Assembly: GCA_016858145.1 (NCBI GenBank) | Contig: JAEHOE010000029.1 | Coordinates: 806,001-870,000 of the forward strand | Direction: 5' to 3' | DNA: 64,000 nucleotides | Source of the DNA: Edaphochlamys debaryana | Taxonomy: Eukaryota; Chlorophyta; Chlorophyceae; Chlamydomonadales | Shown here: positions 45,901 to 56,351 of the stretch, one piece after another | Layout: every line of letters begins with the position of its first letter | How positions within the stretch are numbered: the stretch's first letter is position 1 | Notes under the pieces: generated by a model | What the model was told of the DNA's origin: nothing | What the model saw: the letters and a program-made list of their open reading frames with translations, nothing else | Databases searched by the model: none | Made by a program: the position numbers and the translations under genes

Positions 45901-46395
45901 GAGCGCTAGCAGCGTTACCGGCCTAGGCCTGGCCGGTCGGGGCCTCGCGCCCTGGCACCAGCCCAAGCCTTCCGCGTCCCAGCCGTCCCTGACGGCTTCG
46001 GGCCTATCGGCGACGGGTACGGCAAGCATGCTGGCGTCAGCCCAGTCAGCAACGCACGTACGGCGGCGACCGGACAGTGTGGACGAGCTGCTGTACGGGC
46101 TCGGCCTGGGGCATTACTCACGCTCTATTGCGGGGGCGGTGCCGGGCGGGCTGGAGGAGCTCGCGGCGATGGACGACGGTCAGCTTCGAAAGGTAAGGGG
46201 CTCTGGTCCATGAGCCGCCTTGGGGTCCGCTGGCGTGTGTGCTACCGTCTTTCCTTTTTGTGGCCGCGTAGCAAGGCAACCCCCAGCTGAAGGCAGAATT
46301 ATGCCCGCTACCCCTTTGCCGTACAGGTTGGCTTAGTCAGCAGCCGCAGCCGGCAGCTGGTCCAGGACGAGTTGAAGCGCTGGGGCTACCGGTAG
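32180..46395 (+). CDS. Membrane hybrid histidine kinase - receiver - nucleotide cyclase - SAM protein
   Basis: Thirty-five exons sum to 6,537 bases, 2,178 residues, all in phase: 32180-32247, 32348-32443, 32532-32725, 32885-33219, 33422-33491, 33704-33993, 34323-34439, 34653-34689, 34969-35321, 35537-35731, 35953-36267, 36501-36590, 36868-36951, 37139-37180, 37488-37593, 37876-37944, 38440-38590, 38845-39139, 39284-39536, 39701-39807, 40182-40232, 40409-40507, 41007-41048, 41282-41380, 41561-41653, 41847-41957, 42098-42175, 42323-42412, 42542-42643, 42875-42979, 43167-43259, 43618-44128, 44309-44412, 44570-46192, 46327-46395. Order: about six to seven hydrophobic helices (1-330), VIKEV-type coiled coil, histidine kinase with His672 in AHDMKNPL, ATPase boxes, receiver with Asp1096, cyclase (1187-1380), long linker, SAM. 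It should relay sensor input to cyclic nucleotide output by phosphotransfer. The start is the first ATG after an in-frame stop; an earlier exon is possible. Confidence 0.85.
35537..36060 (+). other. QTD motifs and charged coiled-coil linker before the histidine kinase
   Basis: Exon 10 carries ACQTDPPP and GVQTDPPLE, then VREVVREVPVVREVIKEV; exon 11 continues VPKEVIREVIKEVPVIKEV. The repeating Val-Ile/Val-Lys/Arg-Glu-Val pattern should form a rigid dimeric signalling helix between membrane sensor and kinase. The underlying DNA is a gtgatcaaggag minisatellite cut by one intron. Confidence 0.75.
36180..38590 (+). other. Histidine kinase core (HisKA plus HATPase)
   Basis: H box DIAHDMKNPLNG (His672); N box region YQTVHTVLANAFKYTRRG; D/G1 box RVLDTGTGFS; G2 box EQLGLGLTMVKR. 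The expected phospho-accepting His, ATP/Mg-binding Asn and glycine loops are all present, so the kinase should be active. Eight small exons cover the core. Confidence 0.88.
38079..38275 (+). repeat. 197-bp dispersed repeat, copy 1
   Basis: This lies in the intron 37945-38439 of the hybrid kinase gene. It begins tggcaatgaggacaaaatac and ends ccacctgagccg. A second copy of equal length is at 40653-40849 in another intron of the same gene, in the same orientation, with few differences. No terminal inverted repeats, poly-A tail or clear target-site duplication were found; probably a short non-autonomous element or an intron segment copied locally. Confidence 0.85.
39982..39997 (+). repeat. GT dinucleotide repeat
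   Basis: Short run of gt/tg units in the intron between exons 20 and 21 of the hybrid kinase gene. Confidence 0.7.
40653..40849 (+). repeat. 197-bp dispersed repeat, copy 2
   Basis: This lies in the intron 40508-41006 of the same gene and is the direct counterpart of 38079-38275. The flanking bases outside both copies are unrelated, so the boundaries are sharp on both sides. Differences include cacaTATC versus cacaCATC and small indels near the middle. Confidence 0.85.
41561..43259 (+). other. Class III nucleotide cyclase catalytic domain (divergent active site)
   Basis: Exons 25-31. LPPHILASL, then VVVLCADVVGFSALA (first metal Asp), KMDCHTDSYVAALG (second metal Asp), IRVGLHVGTVYGGVIG and PRYSLFGTTLRLAQGLQ. 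Fold and metal-site aspartates are kept. Compared with the canonical guanylate cyclase pattern, the purine-specifying Glu and Cys positions are Asp and Ser, and the transition-state Asn and Arg positions appear as Arg and Gly. It may be inactive alone, divergent, or need a partner. Confidence 0.8.
46062..46395 (+). other. C-terminal SAM domain
   Basis: The last 65 or so residues (RPDSVDELLYGLGLGHYSRS, then GGLEELAAMDDGQLRKVGLV and SSRSRQLVQDELKRWGYR) match the five-helix sterile alpha motif pattern, with the Leu-rich helix 1, Gly-His-Tyr turn and final basic helix. SAM domains mediate oligomerisation or partner docking. The domain spans the last two exons. Confidence 0.75.
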
Positions 46396-49300
46396 CCGCC
46401 CGGTCAACCGTCAGACCGGGCGGACAGCAATGCCGTACGCATGCCGCCGTACTAGAAGCGTGGAGGGTGTGCAAGATTCTTTGCTGGTGGCACTCGGTGC
46501 TGCTGCGAGCGAAGGGGGGTAATCAATTATTGACGGACCGAGGGTGGTTCACCGGAATACAATTGCGAAGCTATCCGACTGTCGGCTTCGGGTACTGCGG
46601 GACGGCGCCGAAGGGGTGGTACCGAAGAGGAGCTGTACTGCCAACGAACTCGGTTTGGTGAGGAGCCTGCCTGCCCAGATGGCCCGAGGCAAGGAAGTTG
46701 GAGGGAGCTGGCGTGCGGCAATCGTCCTGCCACAGTCAGATACACCTGCCATGCCATTGCTAGGGCGTCTGGAGTCGGAAACCGGAACACGAACCTTTCG
46801 GTGAAAGCGTTGCGCGCGTGTCATGGGCCTAGCTCCCATATAGAGCCACAGGCGTGAGTCGCGTACGCTAGTGCAACAGGAGGGACGCGAAGATGGAAGG
46901 TTGGAAGCGCGGTTTGGACCGCGACGTTTCAGTTTGATGGGGCGGAGCGAGTGGCGGCAGAAGCATTGCGGCATAGAACCAACCAACACTACCTGAATCC
47001 TACCCTACGCCGGGTTTAAGCGCACTAACGGCAGGTGGGCCGGGACCGACCAAGCCGCGTTGGCACCGGGACCAAGGCCTGGCAGTGCCTTGACAGGGGG
47101 GGAGCGCGTGCAAGCGGGCCGGCTGCAAAATGCAGCTGGTCGTGCCGAGAGTCGGTAACGGGGCAGAGGTTGGTACACACTTCTTGTTGGGCCAAGGACC
47201 GTAGGTCGCGGGAGAATTGGTGGGTGAGGAGTGAGGGCACACGGTGCAGGTTGGGGTGCCGTGAACGGAGCCCATGCCACTGACGACTAGTTGGTCCTAA
47301 CCAGAGAGGCGTTGGCCGCTGGTTGCATGCCCAACGGCCGAGGAAGGGCTTCGGAATTGCGGGTAGGTGAGCCATTGCGAAGCGGCCAGTTGGAGCGAGG
47401 GTTCGTCGAGTTGATCAAGCAGGGTGGTTTTCCTGCTGAGTGGGTTTGGGGGGTTTGCTGGGCTGCGGGGCGGCTCCTTGTCTAGACGCTTCTTGTCTAT
47501 TCTGCCTGGAGAGGGGAGAAGGTGTGGGCCTTTCTGCAAGCTGCGTGGAGTGCAGTCGTGGATGGGGTCCTGCGGCTGGTCACTAGGTTCGTGAAGCGGT
47601 ACGTGCGCAAGTGTGGCAGAGGAGGCTTTATTGCTGGTATGTAGGAGTGCGCCCTCGGGCGGTAAGAGGCGCGTTGGAGGCGCTTGGTACAAGGGCACAC
47701 GTGTGGGTGTCCTACTGTCTTTGCTTGGGGTCTGGACAAGGGGGTACTGTCGCATCCGGGTTTGCATCTCTAGTAACGCGGACTGCCTTCGCTAGCTTCT
47801 TCCTGCTGACAGCGGTCGAGCTCTTCATCTTCTCTTGCCAAGGCATAGAATTTCGGAAGGGAAGAGGAGGGCGGTAAGAGATGGAGGCGAGCTGAGCTAC
47901 GCGTGGGCATCAGAGCTAGGGCAGTTGTGCTGCTGTGCGGCGTTTGTACGGGCAGGTGCTAGCATGCGTGGGAGGGGCCATGGAAACTTGTTAGGAAACA
48001 CACTGTTACGAACTGCGCCTGTGGGGCGGGGTTGTGACCGTTTCGCGTGATGCATCTCGCCCTCTGGTTCACGTTGTGAGGCAGGCGTTGGGCAGGCTTT
48101 ACTCCGCGCATTATCCTTCTTTCCGTGCTACTCATAACATTCTGCAACACTGGAGCCCGCTTCAGGGTTTGTGACGTCTATCAAGAGGGTTTGTGATGTC
48201 TATCAAGGAGAGGGATTGCGGGCCAGGGGTGCCTGCATCACCGGTACGTCACTTGAGGCCAGGGGCACACCCTTTGTGCAACGGAGGCGATACACTCATC
48301 ATACTATACTTCACCGCACACAGATTGTTGGAGTCTGGCTCAGGGGAAGGCAGGGCCCAAGTTGTAAGTGCCCGAACAGACCCTGGCCCCCACTACTTGC
48401 ATGCAGGCGTGGATGGGTTCGCACAGCCAGAGCTAGCAGGATTGCAGGCACTCGCAAACGATATCACAGGCAGTGCGTTGTGCTCTGCGTGCTATCGCTT
48501 GACCATCGATCAGCCGGCCTCAGCAGTACTGCACCACCATTGGCCAGCCGTCCTGCCCACCGACCCTCCCGAGTAGGGACGGCGCTCGGGACTCGATCGG
48601 CGGCGGCTCCAGGGCTCTCGGGGGCTGCAAACCTCAGATGGAGCGAGACTTGAGACCTGGGCGCACAGCCAATGCCCAGAAGCCAAGGAAAGCCTGGACA
48701 TCCAGAAGGTCCATACGGCCCCGTATCCGGCTCGTACGCCGTACGGCCATGCATCTCCATCTTGGGCCGGTGGCCGCCTCATGGTGGCATGGGGACGAGC
48801 AACCCCGTGCCCGCAGGGGGCAACGTTGCTTGGGGCTTAGGGGGGTCATCAGCGACCGGCGGCGCCACATGCCCTATACGTCTGCCTCCAAGTTGCAGTC
48901 CCTGTAGCGCGAGAAACAGACACCTGGGCGTTGTTTAGGAGAATGTTCTTCATGCGCGCGTGAGCCTTGGCAGGCTGCCGGGACGGCGTGCATGCTGTGA
49001 GGCCCAGCCGCCAGGCACAGATGTATGTAGGCGCACTGCAACAGACCCGCTTACTTCCAGGCCTGGAGCCATCTGCACATAGATAGACGAGCTCATGGCT
49101 CGTGAGTAATAATAAGAGCTTCAGCACAGCGGCTCCTGTCATGAATGCGCACACGCCAATGACCGACCCCCATACGCATCAGCTAATGTTCACGAGGTCT
49201 GTTTCGGAATGAACTCATGTAAATGATATCAACGCAGGCTCCTGTCAAGGACATCTCTCTACCAGTATTCCATCCTCAATACCGCTGAGGACTAAGAACG

Positions 49301-49924
49301 CTGTCTTGCTGCTTGCTTGCATGTGCTATGTACCGGCATGGGTTGCACTGGCGGCGGATGCCCAAAGGCGGTTGCGTGTCTTATTAGCTTGGGGGAGGGC
49401 AACAACCTAGAACCCCCTCACAAGCATCACGAACGGTCAAACGTGGTCTGGGAGCAAAGCACATGCAGTCTATGATATCCACCACACCCGTATACGATGC
49501 CAAGCAAGAAAGGGATGCCCGAATCAATGACAAGGGTGGCTGCCCGAAGGCAGGAAAAGGGCTGAGCCCCGTAGTCCCGCCCCCCCAGGGTGCCCAGTGT
49601 TCGAGTCCTTAACCCTCGCCACCACCAGCCCGCATGCAGGCTCGCACCCGGCCATTAATCCGTTGGAACCCCGCACTACACGAGGTGATGCGCTCGTCAG
49701 GCGTCTACTCGATAGAGATATGGACACACTTCAGGCTCCACCTGACAACCAGCAACGAACGAAAATGACATTAACACTTCCCAGATTTGAGGGACTAGAG
49801 GTTGGTTGGGCCGCACCCTTGGTTCCCCGCACGCGTCATGCGGTGAATTGCCTCGGTCGAACATGAACAAGCCGGTCCCAGCCCCCAACGGCTCAGCGGT
49901 CGACCCTTTACAGCGCGTGCCCGG
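46396..49924. other. Intergenic region between hybrid kinase gene and truncated PAN-module gene
   Basis: Convergent genes end on both sides. No open frame has family motifs or splice support. A 22-bp direct repeat (gggtttgtgaygtctatcaag) occurs twice at about 48165-48208. From about 49031 rightwards the sequence is similar to 55773 and beyond, the 3' flank shared by the two tandem paralogues. Confidence 0.55.
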
Positions 49925-52900
49925 CTAAAATTTGGCGTAAAAGCAGTCTCCGGTCTGTGTATAGAGGTTGGTAGAGTCGTACGTCGTAAAAGCCCGACTT
50001 GTGAACCCTCGGCAGTAGAACCCAAAGTTGTTGTTGCAGGCATTGATTGCGTCGTCCACGGTCGTGTAGGACGAAGGAGCGTTGTAAGGAGCTTTGTCCG
50101 GCATCGTCTGGTACCCAGCGTAGTCGGGGCAAACTGGGGGCGTCATGAAGAACCGGTAGGGGGAAGCGGGTGTCAGACACTCGGCTTCCAGTTGGTGGGT
50201 GATGGGGTTGCAGCAAGGGGAGTCGGCCCGGAAATAGAGAGTCGATGAGATGTGTGAGCAAGCCTGGGGCTGAGCCGCGGGAGTACGGTACGTACGGCGG
50301 ATGCAGCATACGGCTGGAATGCATGCCTGGCATGCACTCTGCCCTGAGGCGGCCGGCGCCTAAGCGAGCAAGGTGCGAGCCTGTGTGCTATGGTGCGGGC
50401 TGATGGTGGAGAAGGGTTGAGGGCTCGAGGCCGCCGAGCTCTATCTGACTGAAAGTTCCTGGGGGAGACCGCGGGTTTCAGCCCGTTCCCTGTCTTGGGG
50501 CAGCCACCCTTGCCTCGCTCGCTCACCGGTTGGGTTTCTGACCCATACGCATGACCCAAAAGCCGAGGAGAGGCTACTTGCGGAGGTGTCGCCAAGCAGA
50601 TTGCCATCCGTGGTGAAACCGGCGCAATTATTGTCATTGGTGCATGACGTGGCAGTCGTGCTCAGCGGAAGTTGGCGGGAATACCAGTTGTAACTGGTGT
50701 AACCGGACTGCGCTGTGTAGCCCGCAAACTCCTGGCACACTGTGGGCAGCGAGGGGCATTTCCGGGATTGGGGGGGTTTCCCCAGCAACCAACTTCACTA
50801 CGCTGTAAGACTCGGCCAGCAGCAACGTACCGTTGCCCTTGCCCCCCTGCTCACCGATGGGATTTCTGACGTACAGGCATGTTCCAAACGAGACTGACTG
50901 GGATGCCGTGTCTCTGAAGGTGGAACCCGTACCAGTGAAGCCTCCGCACTGGGTATCCTGATCGCACTGGGTGCGCGCGTAGGCCCCATCGCCCCACGAT
51001 TGCCAAACGTTGTCGTACGTTGTGTCGGGCTTGGCTGTTTTAGCGGAAGGGACAGGGACGGAGGCAGCGGTCAGACGTCAATTTGTGAGCGCCAAGACAC
51101 CACACAAACAACCAAGACGAGTCAGGCCAAATGAGTTCTAGCCCCACCCGTCATCCCGCTCAACCAGTCAGCCATGCCATAGTGCCCCGCAAGGGGGCGC
51201 GGCAGCGCACCTGTGTATTCAGCGATGTCGGGGCACACTGCGGCACGTGTGCGTGGCAGAGAGAGGGCAGGGGCGGTTGCGTACACGTTTAGGTGAGCTG
51301 ACAGCGGAAGCGCCATCCCGTCGTACGTCCCCCAGGCACGTCCCCCCGCCATCCAGCCACCCGTTCCCCCGTCCTTCCGACCCCCTTCGTTTGCCTTAGT
51401 GAGGACACAGGAGCGTGCCACTCGTGCCCTCATGGACCAGCCTCAGCCTGCCCAAGTCACGTCGTTTCGAGAATTTCCACCTTACGCCTCGCCCCGCCTC
51501 GCCCCACCAGAGTTGATGGCACCGCATGGCCCAGCCGTGAAACCCCAGCTCACCCGTGCTCGGGACTCGGATGTAGATGCACGAGCCGTAGCTGTACCTC
51601 GAAGTGACGTCTGTCGCGTTGGCATACAGCAGCAGCTCCCGATTGTTGGTGAACGCATAGCAGTTCGGCCTCGAGTCGCAGTCGTACTTGTACTGGTTCA
51701 CGTCACAGCAGTAAGTGGCACCATAGGTGCTCCCCGTGTAGGCAGTATCCTGTCGGGGGGGGAGCGGGCGGGCAGGCCAGGGAATTATTACGAAGCGCAA
51801 CCGAATCACACCGGGTTAAACGGATCATTTAGGCAGCATTGCTAGCTAAATGGCATGCTGCCACTGCTGCGCGTAGTACTCCCGCACACGGCAGGCCCTG
51901 GACACAGACAAACGTGGCGGGGCCGACCCAAACCAGCCATACAACCACCCAACTACCCTGTCCAAGCAAACTCCAATGGCCAGCCAGAAATCCCATTTCC
52001 TTCTTCATTCGACCGAATCCAGCCTTGATTGCGCTTACCGCCATGACATTGTACCCGCTGACCGGAGTGCACGCTGCGGTGCACAAACAAGAAGAGCAGG
52101 AGGCAGCAGGGTGTGAGTGGTTCGAGGGATCAACCGAAGGTAGGGCGGGCACCCAGCCAGCAGCAATTTGTGCTAAACATGCTTGCGTGCTGGGGTACCG
52201 CTGAGCCTGCGTTACTTCGCCTTGCTTAGCTTGCTCCTCAGCCGCACGCCGGCTTTCATGCCCCAGCTCACCCTTGGACGGGTTACGGACGTAAAAGCAT
52301 TTGCCATACGAGAAAGACGTCGGCGACACGCTTGTCTTGTAGGTATGAGCGTAGTTCTGCCCTGCAAAGCGAGGTTGGAGACCCAAGTAGGTGTGGGCTT
52401 CGGACGGACGGAGCGGGGTCGTTGCGGGGGCCCTGGGGATCTATCCTTTGCAGCAATTGGGAGTTTGGGCAGCGGAGCGGGGGCTTTATTTGCGGGGGCG
52501 CCGGAGATGAGGTGTCAGGCGGGACATGTGCTCGCAAGGTTGCAGACCTTGTGGGCAAGCCCGTCGCCTCAACGCCGCCAGCGGCGCCCCCAGGCAAGGC
52601 CCGGCCCGGCCCCGCGCACAGCCAGTCCGCTAAGTGACAGCAAGGGGCACGTTGCGGCGCCGCCACAGCACCAGCTATCGGCACGCCCAATCAAGGCTTC
52701 TCTCTCCCCCCGCCCGCGCGCGCCGCAGAAGCACACGGACCATAGGCCCTCTCAGCTCCATCCCGCCTACGCTAGCAGAGAGTGCCCACGCGCTCGCCCA
52801 CCAACCGCCCGCCCCGCGTACCGGTAAAAGCCGCAACGCAAAGCCGCAACAGCACACGCATTCCCAGGTCTGAGTGGGGTAAAGAGCGCTCGCCTGTCCA

Positions 52901-55770
52901 TGCTCCCTGCCACCTAGCTACCCTCGGTCCTGCCACCTGCCCGCCGCCGTGCGCGCGACGCATGCCACCTACCGACAATAGTGACAAAGCCAGCGCAAGC
53001 CGCGTAGCCCCCATAGCCGCAGTAGTTGGCCGCGTCACTGGGAAAGGCCGGGATCGGCATACCAGTCAAGACGTTGCCGCCGTCGACGTCCGGTATTGCG
53101 ACGAAATTGGTGTAGGCGGGGCACACTGTGGCGGCGAGGGGCATTTCGCAGTGGTGAAAGTATTAGCTAGCATTTCTTAGTTTGGAGGGCTGAAAGGGAA
53201 GCGCAAAGCCCATTACTCCAACTCGCCAACGCCAGAGCCCCGTGTGGCATGACGACGCACCAGTCTTCTTTATGTACAGCAGGCACGCCGCATGTGCGTA
53301 GTAGTACGGGCTGAACCTCCACTTTATCGACCCCGCGTTGGAAAACGCCAGGCAGGCGGCGTTGGCCGAGCATGCCGAGGCCGCGGCACCGGCGCTGCCG
53401 TACGGGCTTGCGACGAGGTCGTCGTAGGCATGCAACATATTCTGGAAGTGGGGCGGGCGCGGTTGCCGGCGGAAAGCGCGCAAGAGTTAAGGGGTCAGAA
53501 CTGCACAACGAAGGCACGTTTGACCCCGCAGACTGATGCCACCCAGCCGCCCCGCATTCCGAGGGGGGAGTCCCCCAACAACCAAACCCAACAACCCCCC
53601 CGCCAGCATTCGCCACGTCCCGAAATGCGCTCGGTACTGAGCCCACCGTGAAAGTGTGGTATCCGGTGAAGTTGGCGCAGGCTGACAAGGGGTGTGCAGG
53701 GGGACGGGCAGAGCATGTTGGGGCTAAGTGCATCGTTATACCGGCGGACGTGGCTGGGGTCTTTGTTATTGTAAGCTAATGCGATGGGTGCCATGAGCTA
53801 GGACAAGCTGACAGAGGCTAGGGCAAGCTGACATAGGCAAAACAAACTGGCATGTGTACGGTGCGGCCTTACTTGTGGGGACTTTTGTGTACAGGCACTG
53901 AAAGGGGTCTGCCGCAGGTGTCGTTCCGCTGACCACAGACGTGAAAGCAAAACCCGTGCTGATGAAGCCGGGGCATGTCTCGCTCCTTGAGCAATCAGCC
54001 ATGGCGTCAGCTACGGAGGCGTACGGCCCGACCGGTGTGCCACCCACGGGATCCACGCCCATCTGTGAGGCGTATCCGTCGTACTGCGGGCACACTGCGG
54101 AAGGAGGGGAGAGGGCGGAACTTAGAGGTCAAGGGGACGACGGGAGATGAGGTGTAGTGGACCCTGACCCTGACGCCTTCATCCCGTTACGGCTTAAGCA
54201 AAAGGACAGGCCCCTGAAGTTGACATGAAAGTTCTGCGGATGATACGGATACAGCTCTGACCCCAGCCATTACGGGCCCGACTGAGGCACGGACAGAGGT
54301 GATTGCGAAACGCGTCTGACACGGACCAGCCCAAGCGCGGGCCCGATGACGATGCGGCTTACCAAAGGGTACTGGAGGCGGGTACGGGGATTGGGGAGGC
54401 GGCAGGAGAGGTGGCGAGGGCGGTGAGACGGGGGCGGGAGGCCGGGCCACTCCGAGGCCGAACAGGACCGGGCAGGCGCTGTCGAGGGCCGTGGGGTAGC
54501 CGCTGCCCGCAGGGGATGCGTCGCAGTTCCTCCTTGAGGAGATGACACCCCTTTGGCCGCCCTCGCCCTGGCACACCCAGTCCTTGACTCCATCGGCGTC
54601 TGGGGGTGTCGTGATGAGGGGCCAGTGCGGCAATGGGCAGGGTGAGGGGCGAGCCAGTAAAAGTCGGCGGCAGCTTGGGAGGGGAGGACGGCTCGTGCGT
54701 GCTCAAGGGCAGAGTGCCTGCAATGCGAGGAGATGTTCTCAAGGCCGGCCTCGGCCAAGCCCCGCAGCACCCAGAGCCCAGACCCAACCCCGGTGACCCA
54801 CTGCAATCGACGCTCAGCATTCGCCCCTGGCTGCAGAGCGTGCCGACCGGGTAGGGGCAGGATCCTGTGGGAGCGTTCAACAGGAGCATGCAGTGGTGAG
54901 TGCGGGTGCAGCGCAACCAAGGCAACGCGCAAGGCATGGCTCCCTGGTGCTTAGGGGTGCCTCAACTTGCTTACCATTAGCGGTGAGGGGCGGGCAGTAG
55001 GAGTCCGACAAGCCTACAATACCGGCAAAGGGACACAAACGGAAGAAAGCGATTGAAGTTGAGATCCCCTGCACAATTTGCCTGACCGGTTGACAATCCC
55101 TCCCTCATCCTGGTGACTGACCTGGGAAGCAGCCCAGCCCCGATCGGATGACCCTCAGGCTGCGTCGGTCGTCCCGCAGAAGGCAGGCGAGGTCCTTGGC
55201 GCCGTCGCCGTCTGCGTGGCAGAGAACCATAAGACAGAAAACTTTGACAAGTGCTCCATGACACTGCTCCATGACACCGCACCGCACCGCATCATACCTC
55301 ACACTCAGGGCTGGTGACCACTTTCACCCCAGCTCAGCACGGCAGACCATCCTTGCTTTGCACGCACCGCAATCGATCTGAATGACCTTGCCGCCCGGAC
55401 ACCAGTTGCTGGGGGGCTGGGGGCACAGGTTGGACAGCACGATGGGGCAGGCTGACTCCGGTGCGTTGGGGTAGCCTGTGTCAGCGTCGTCCGTGCTGCA
55501 CCCCGTGGAGCTGAGCTCCACGCCCCGGGCTCCGGTGGTGTCGAACAGAACAGCGTCCATGATCCCGTCGCCGTCTGTGTGGAGTCAAGGGACAATGCTG
55601 GTTAGTAGATCTGTTTTGCATCAAGGCCCCCGACAGCAGGGGTGGCTTAGGGTGGTGGAGATTCTAGCAGAATGCTGAGGGCCAGATACTGCACGATGCG
55701 CAAGGCCCCTGGTCCCCGGTTCACAGGTGCCTTGCACCCGCCCGCCAGCACGGTCAAGCACGCACCGCAT
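49030..55770 (-). repeat. Tandem duplication unit, left copy
   Basis: This unit corresponds exon for exon to about 55771-62980. On the right it stops inside the donor edge of the exon that the paralogue has at 62976-63044 (shared cacgcaccgca, then divergence). On the left the homology begins near gcactgcaacagaccc at 49031, matching gcacaccgcagcagaccc at 55773. Confidence 0.75.
49925..55574 (-). CDS. Cys-rich modular extracellular protein, 5'-truncated tandem copy
   Basis: Minus-strand exons in transcript order: 55574-55368, 55211-55122, 55013-54975, 54864-54802, 54599-54363, 54094-53873, 53681-53647, 53441-53261, 53125-52973, 52361-52272, 52073-52039, 51749-51554, 51237-51211, 51034-50855, 50739-50527, 50133-49925. 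They give 724 residues plus stop with no frameshift or internal stop. Content: three DxDG segments (DGDGIMD, DGDGAKD, NADGVKD) resembling Ca-binding thrombospondin-3/EF-type loops with CP and DC motifs, a proline linker (PPSPPLLPPPQSPYPPPVP), then seven modules of about 65-75 residues with a C...C....C.GF...C.Y pattern like PAN/apple domains. Module boundaries use phase-1 introns. There is no start codon or signal peptide: the next exon upstream in the paralogue is cut at the duplication breakpoint near 55770. Expression may need read-through or a new promoter. Confidence 0.75.
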
Positions 55771-56351
55771 GCACACCGCAGCAGACCCGCTCATTCTTCC
55801 AGGCCGTCAGCCATCTGAACATAGCATCCGCCGCTCATCGATACGTCGTCGTTAATTATGAGCACACCTGAAGCAAGCTCTCAGTCAATTATCGAATCCG
55901 TACATACAGCCTATGCTCTTAAGACCACTCTCAGATCCAGGCACAATGACACCTACCTACCGGCATTCTATGGGTTCGACCCCTGGCCATGAACAGCGCT
56001 TGTCGAAATGCAGTACTTGCTAAGGCGCGCCCCATGCCCTCTATAGACCGTTCCGCACATTCATAAATGCATACGGACACCCTACCACGCACACACGGGA
56101 TGAAAGCACACGAGTTCGACTCTTACTTGTACGAACAAACTTGAGGCCCCACCAACAGCAGCAGTATGAAGGAGATGCGTCCCCACGCATTTCAGCGCGG
56201 GTTGGGGGTTGGGTCAAGCTACGTGCTGGAACGTTTGGGTTCGACAATGCCCGGAACAAGGTCACAGACAGCACAGGCCCGTTACCCCCCTGAGATTATA
56301 CCTTCCTTGGCCCCCGACCGCTCAGCGTGCTAACCCTTACGGCGCGCCCAG
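55575..56351. other. Junction between tandem copies: 3' flank of right copy and truncated 5' end of left copy
   Basis: 55575-55770 matches the intron 62787-62975 of the right copy. From 55771 the sequence becomes the 3' flank of the right-hand gene, similar to 49031 onward. I see no promoter or first exon for the left copy here. Confidence 0.65.

Noticed and set aside
47000..47880. Open frames suggesting a transposon fragment, including a hydrophobic stretch near 47520-47640
   Set aside because: No reverse transcriptase, integrase, transposase motif or terminal repeat could be recognised.
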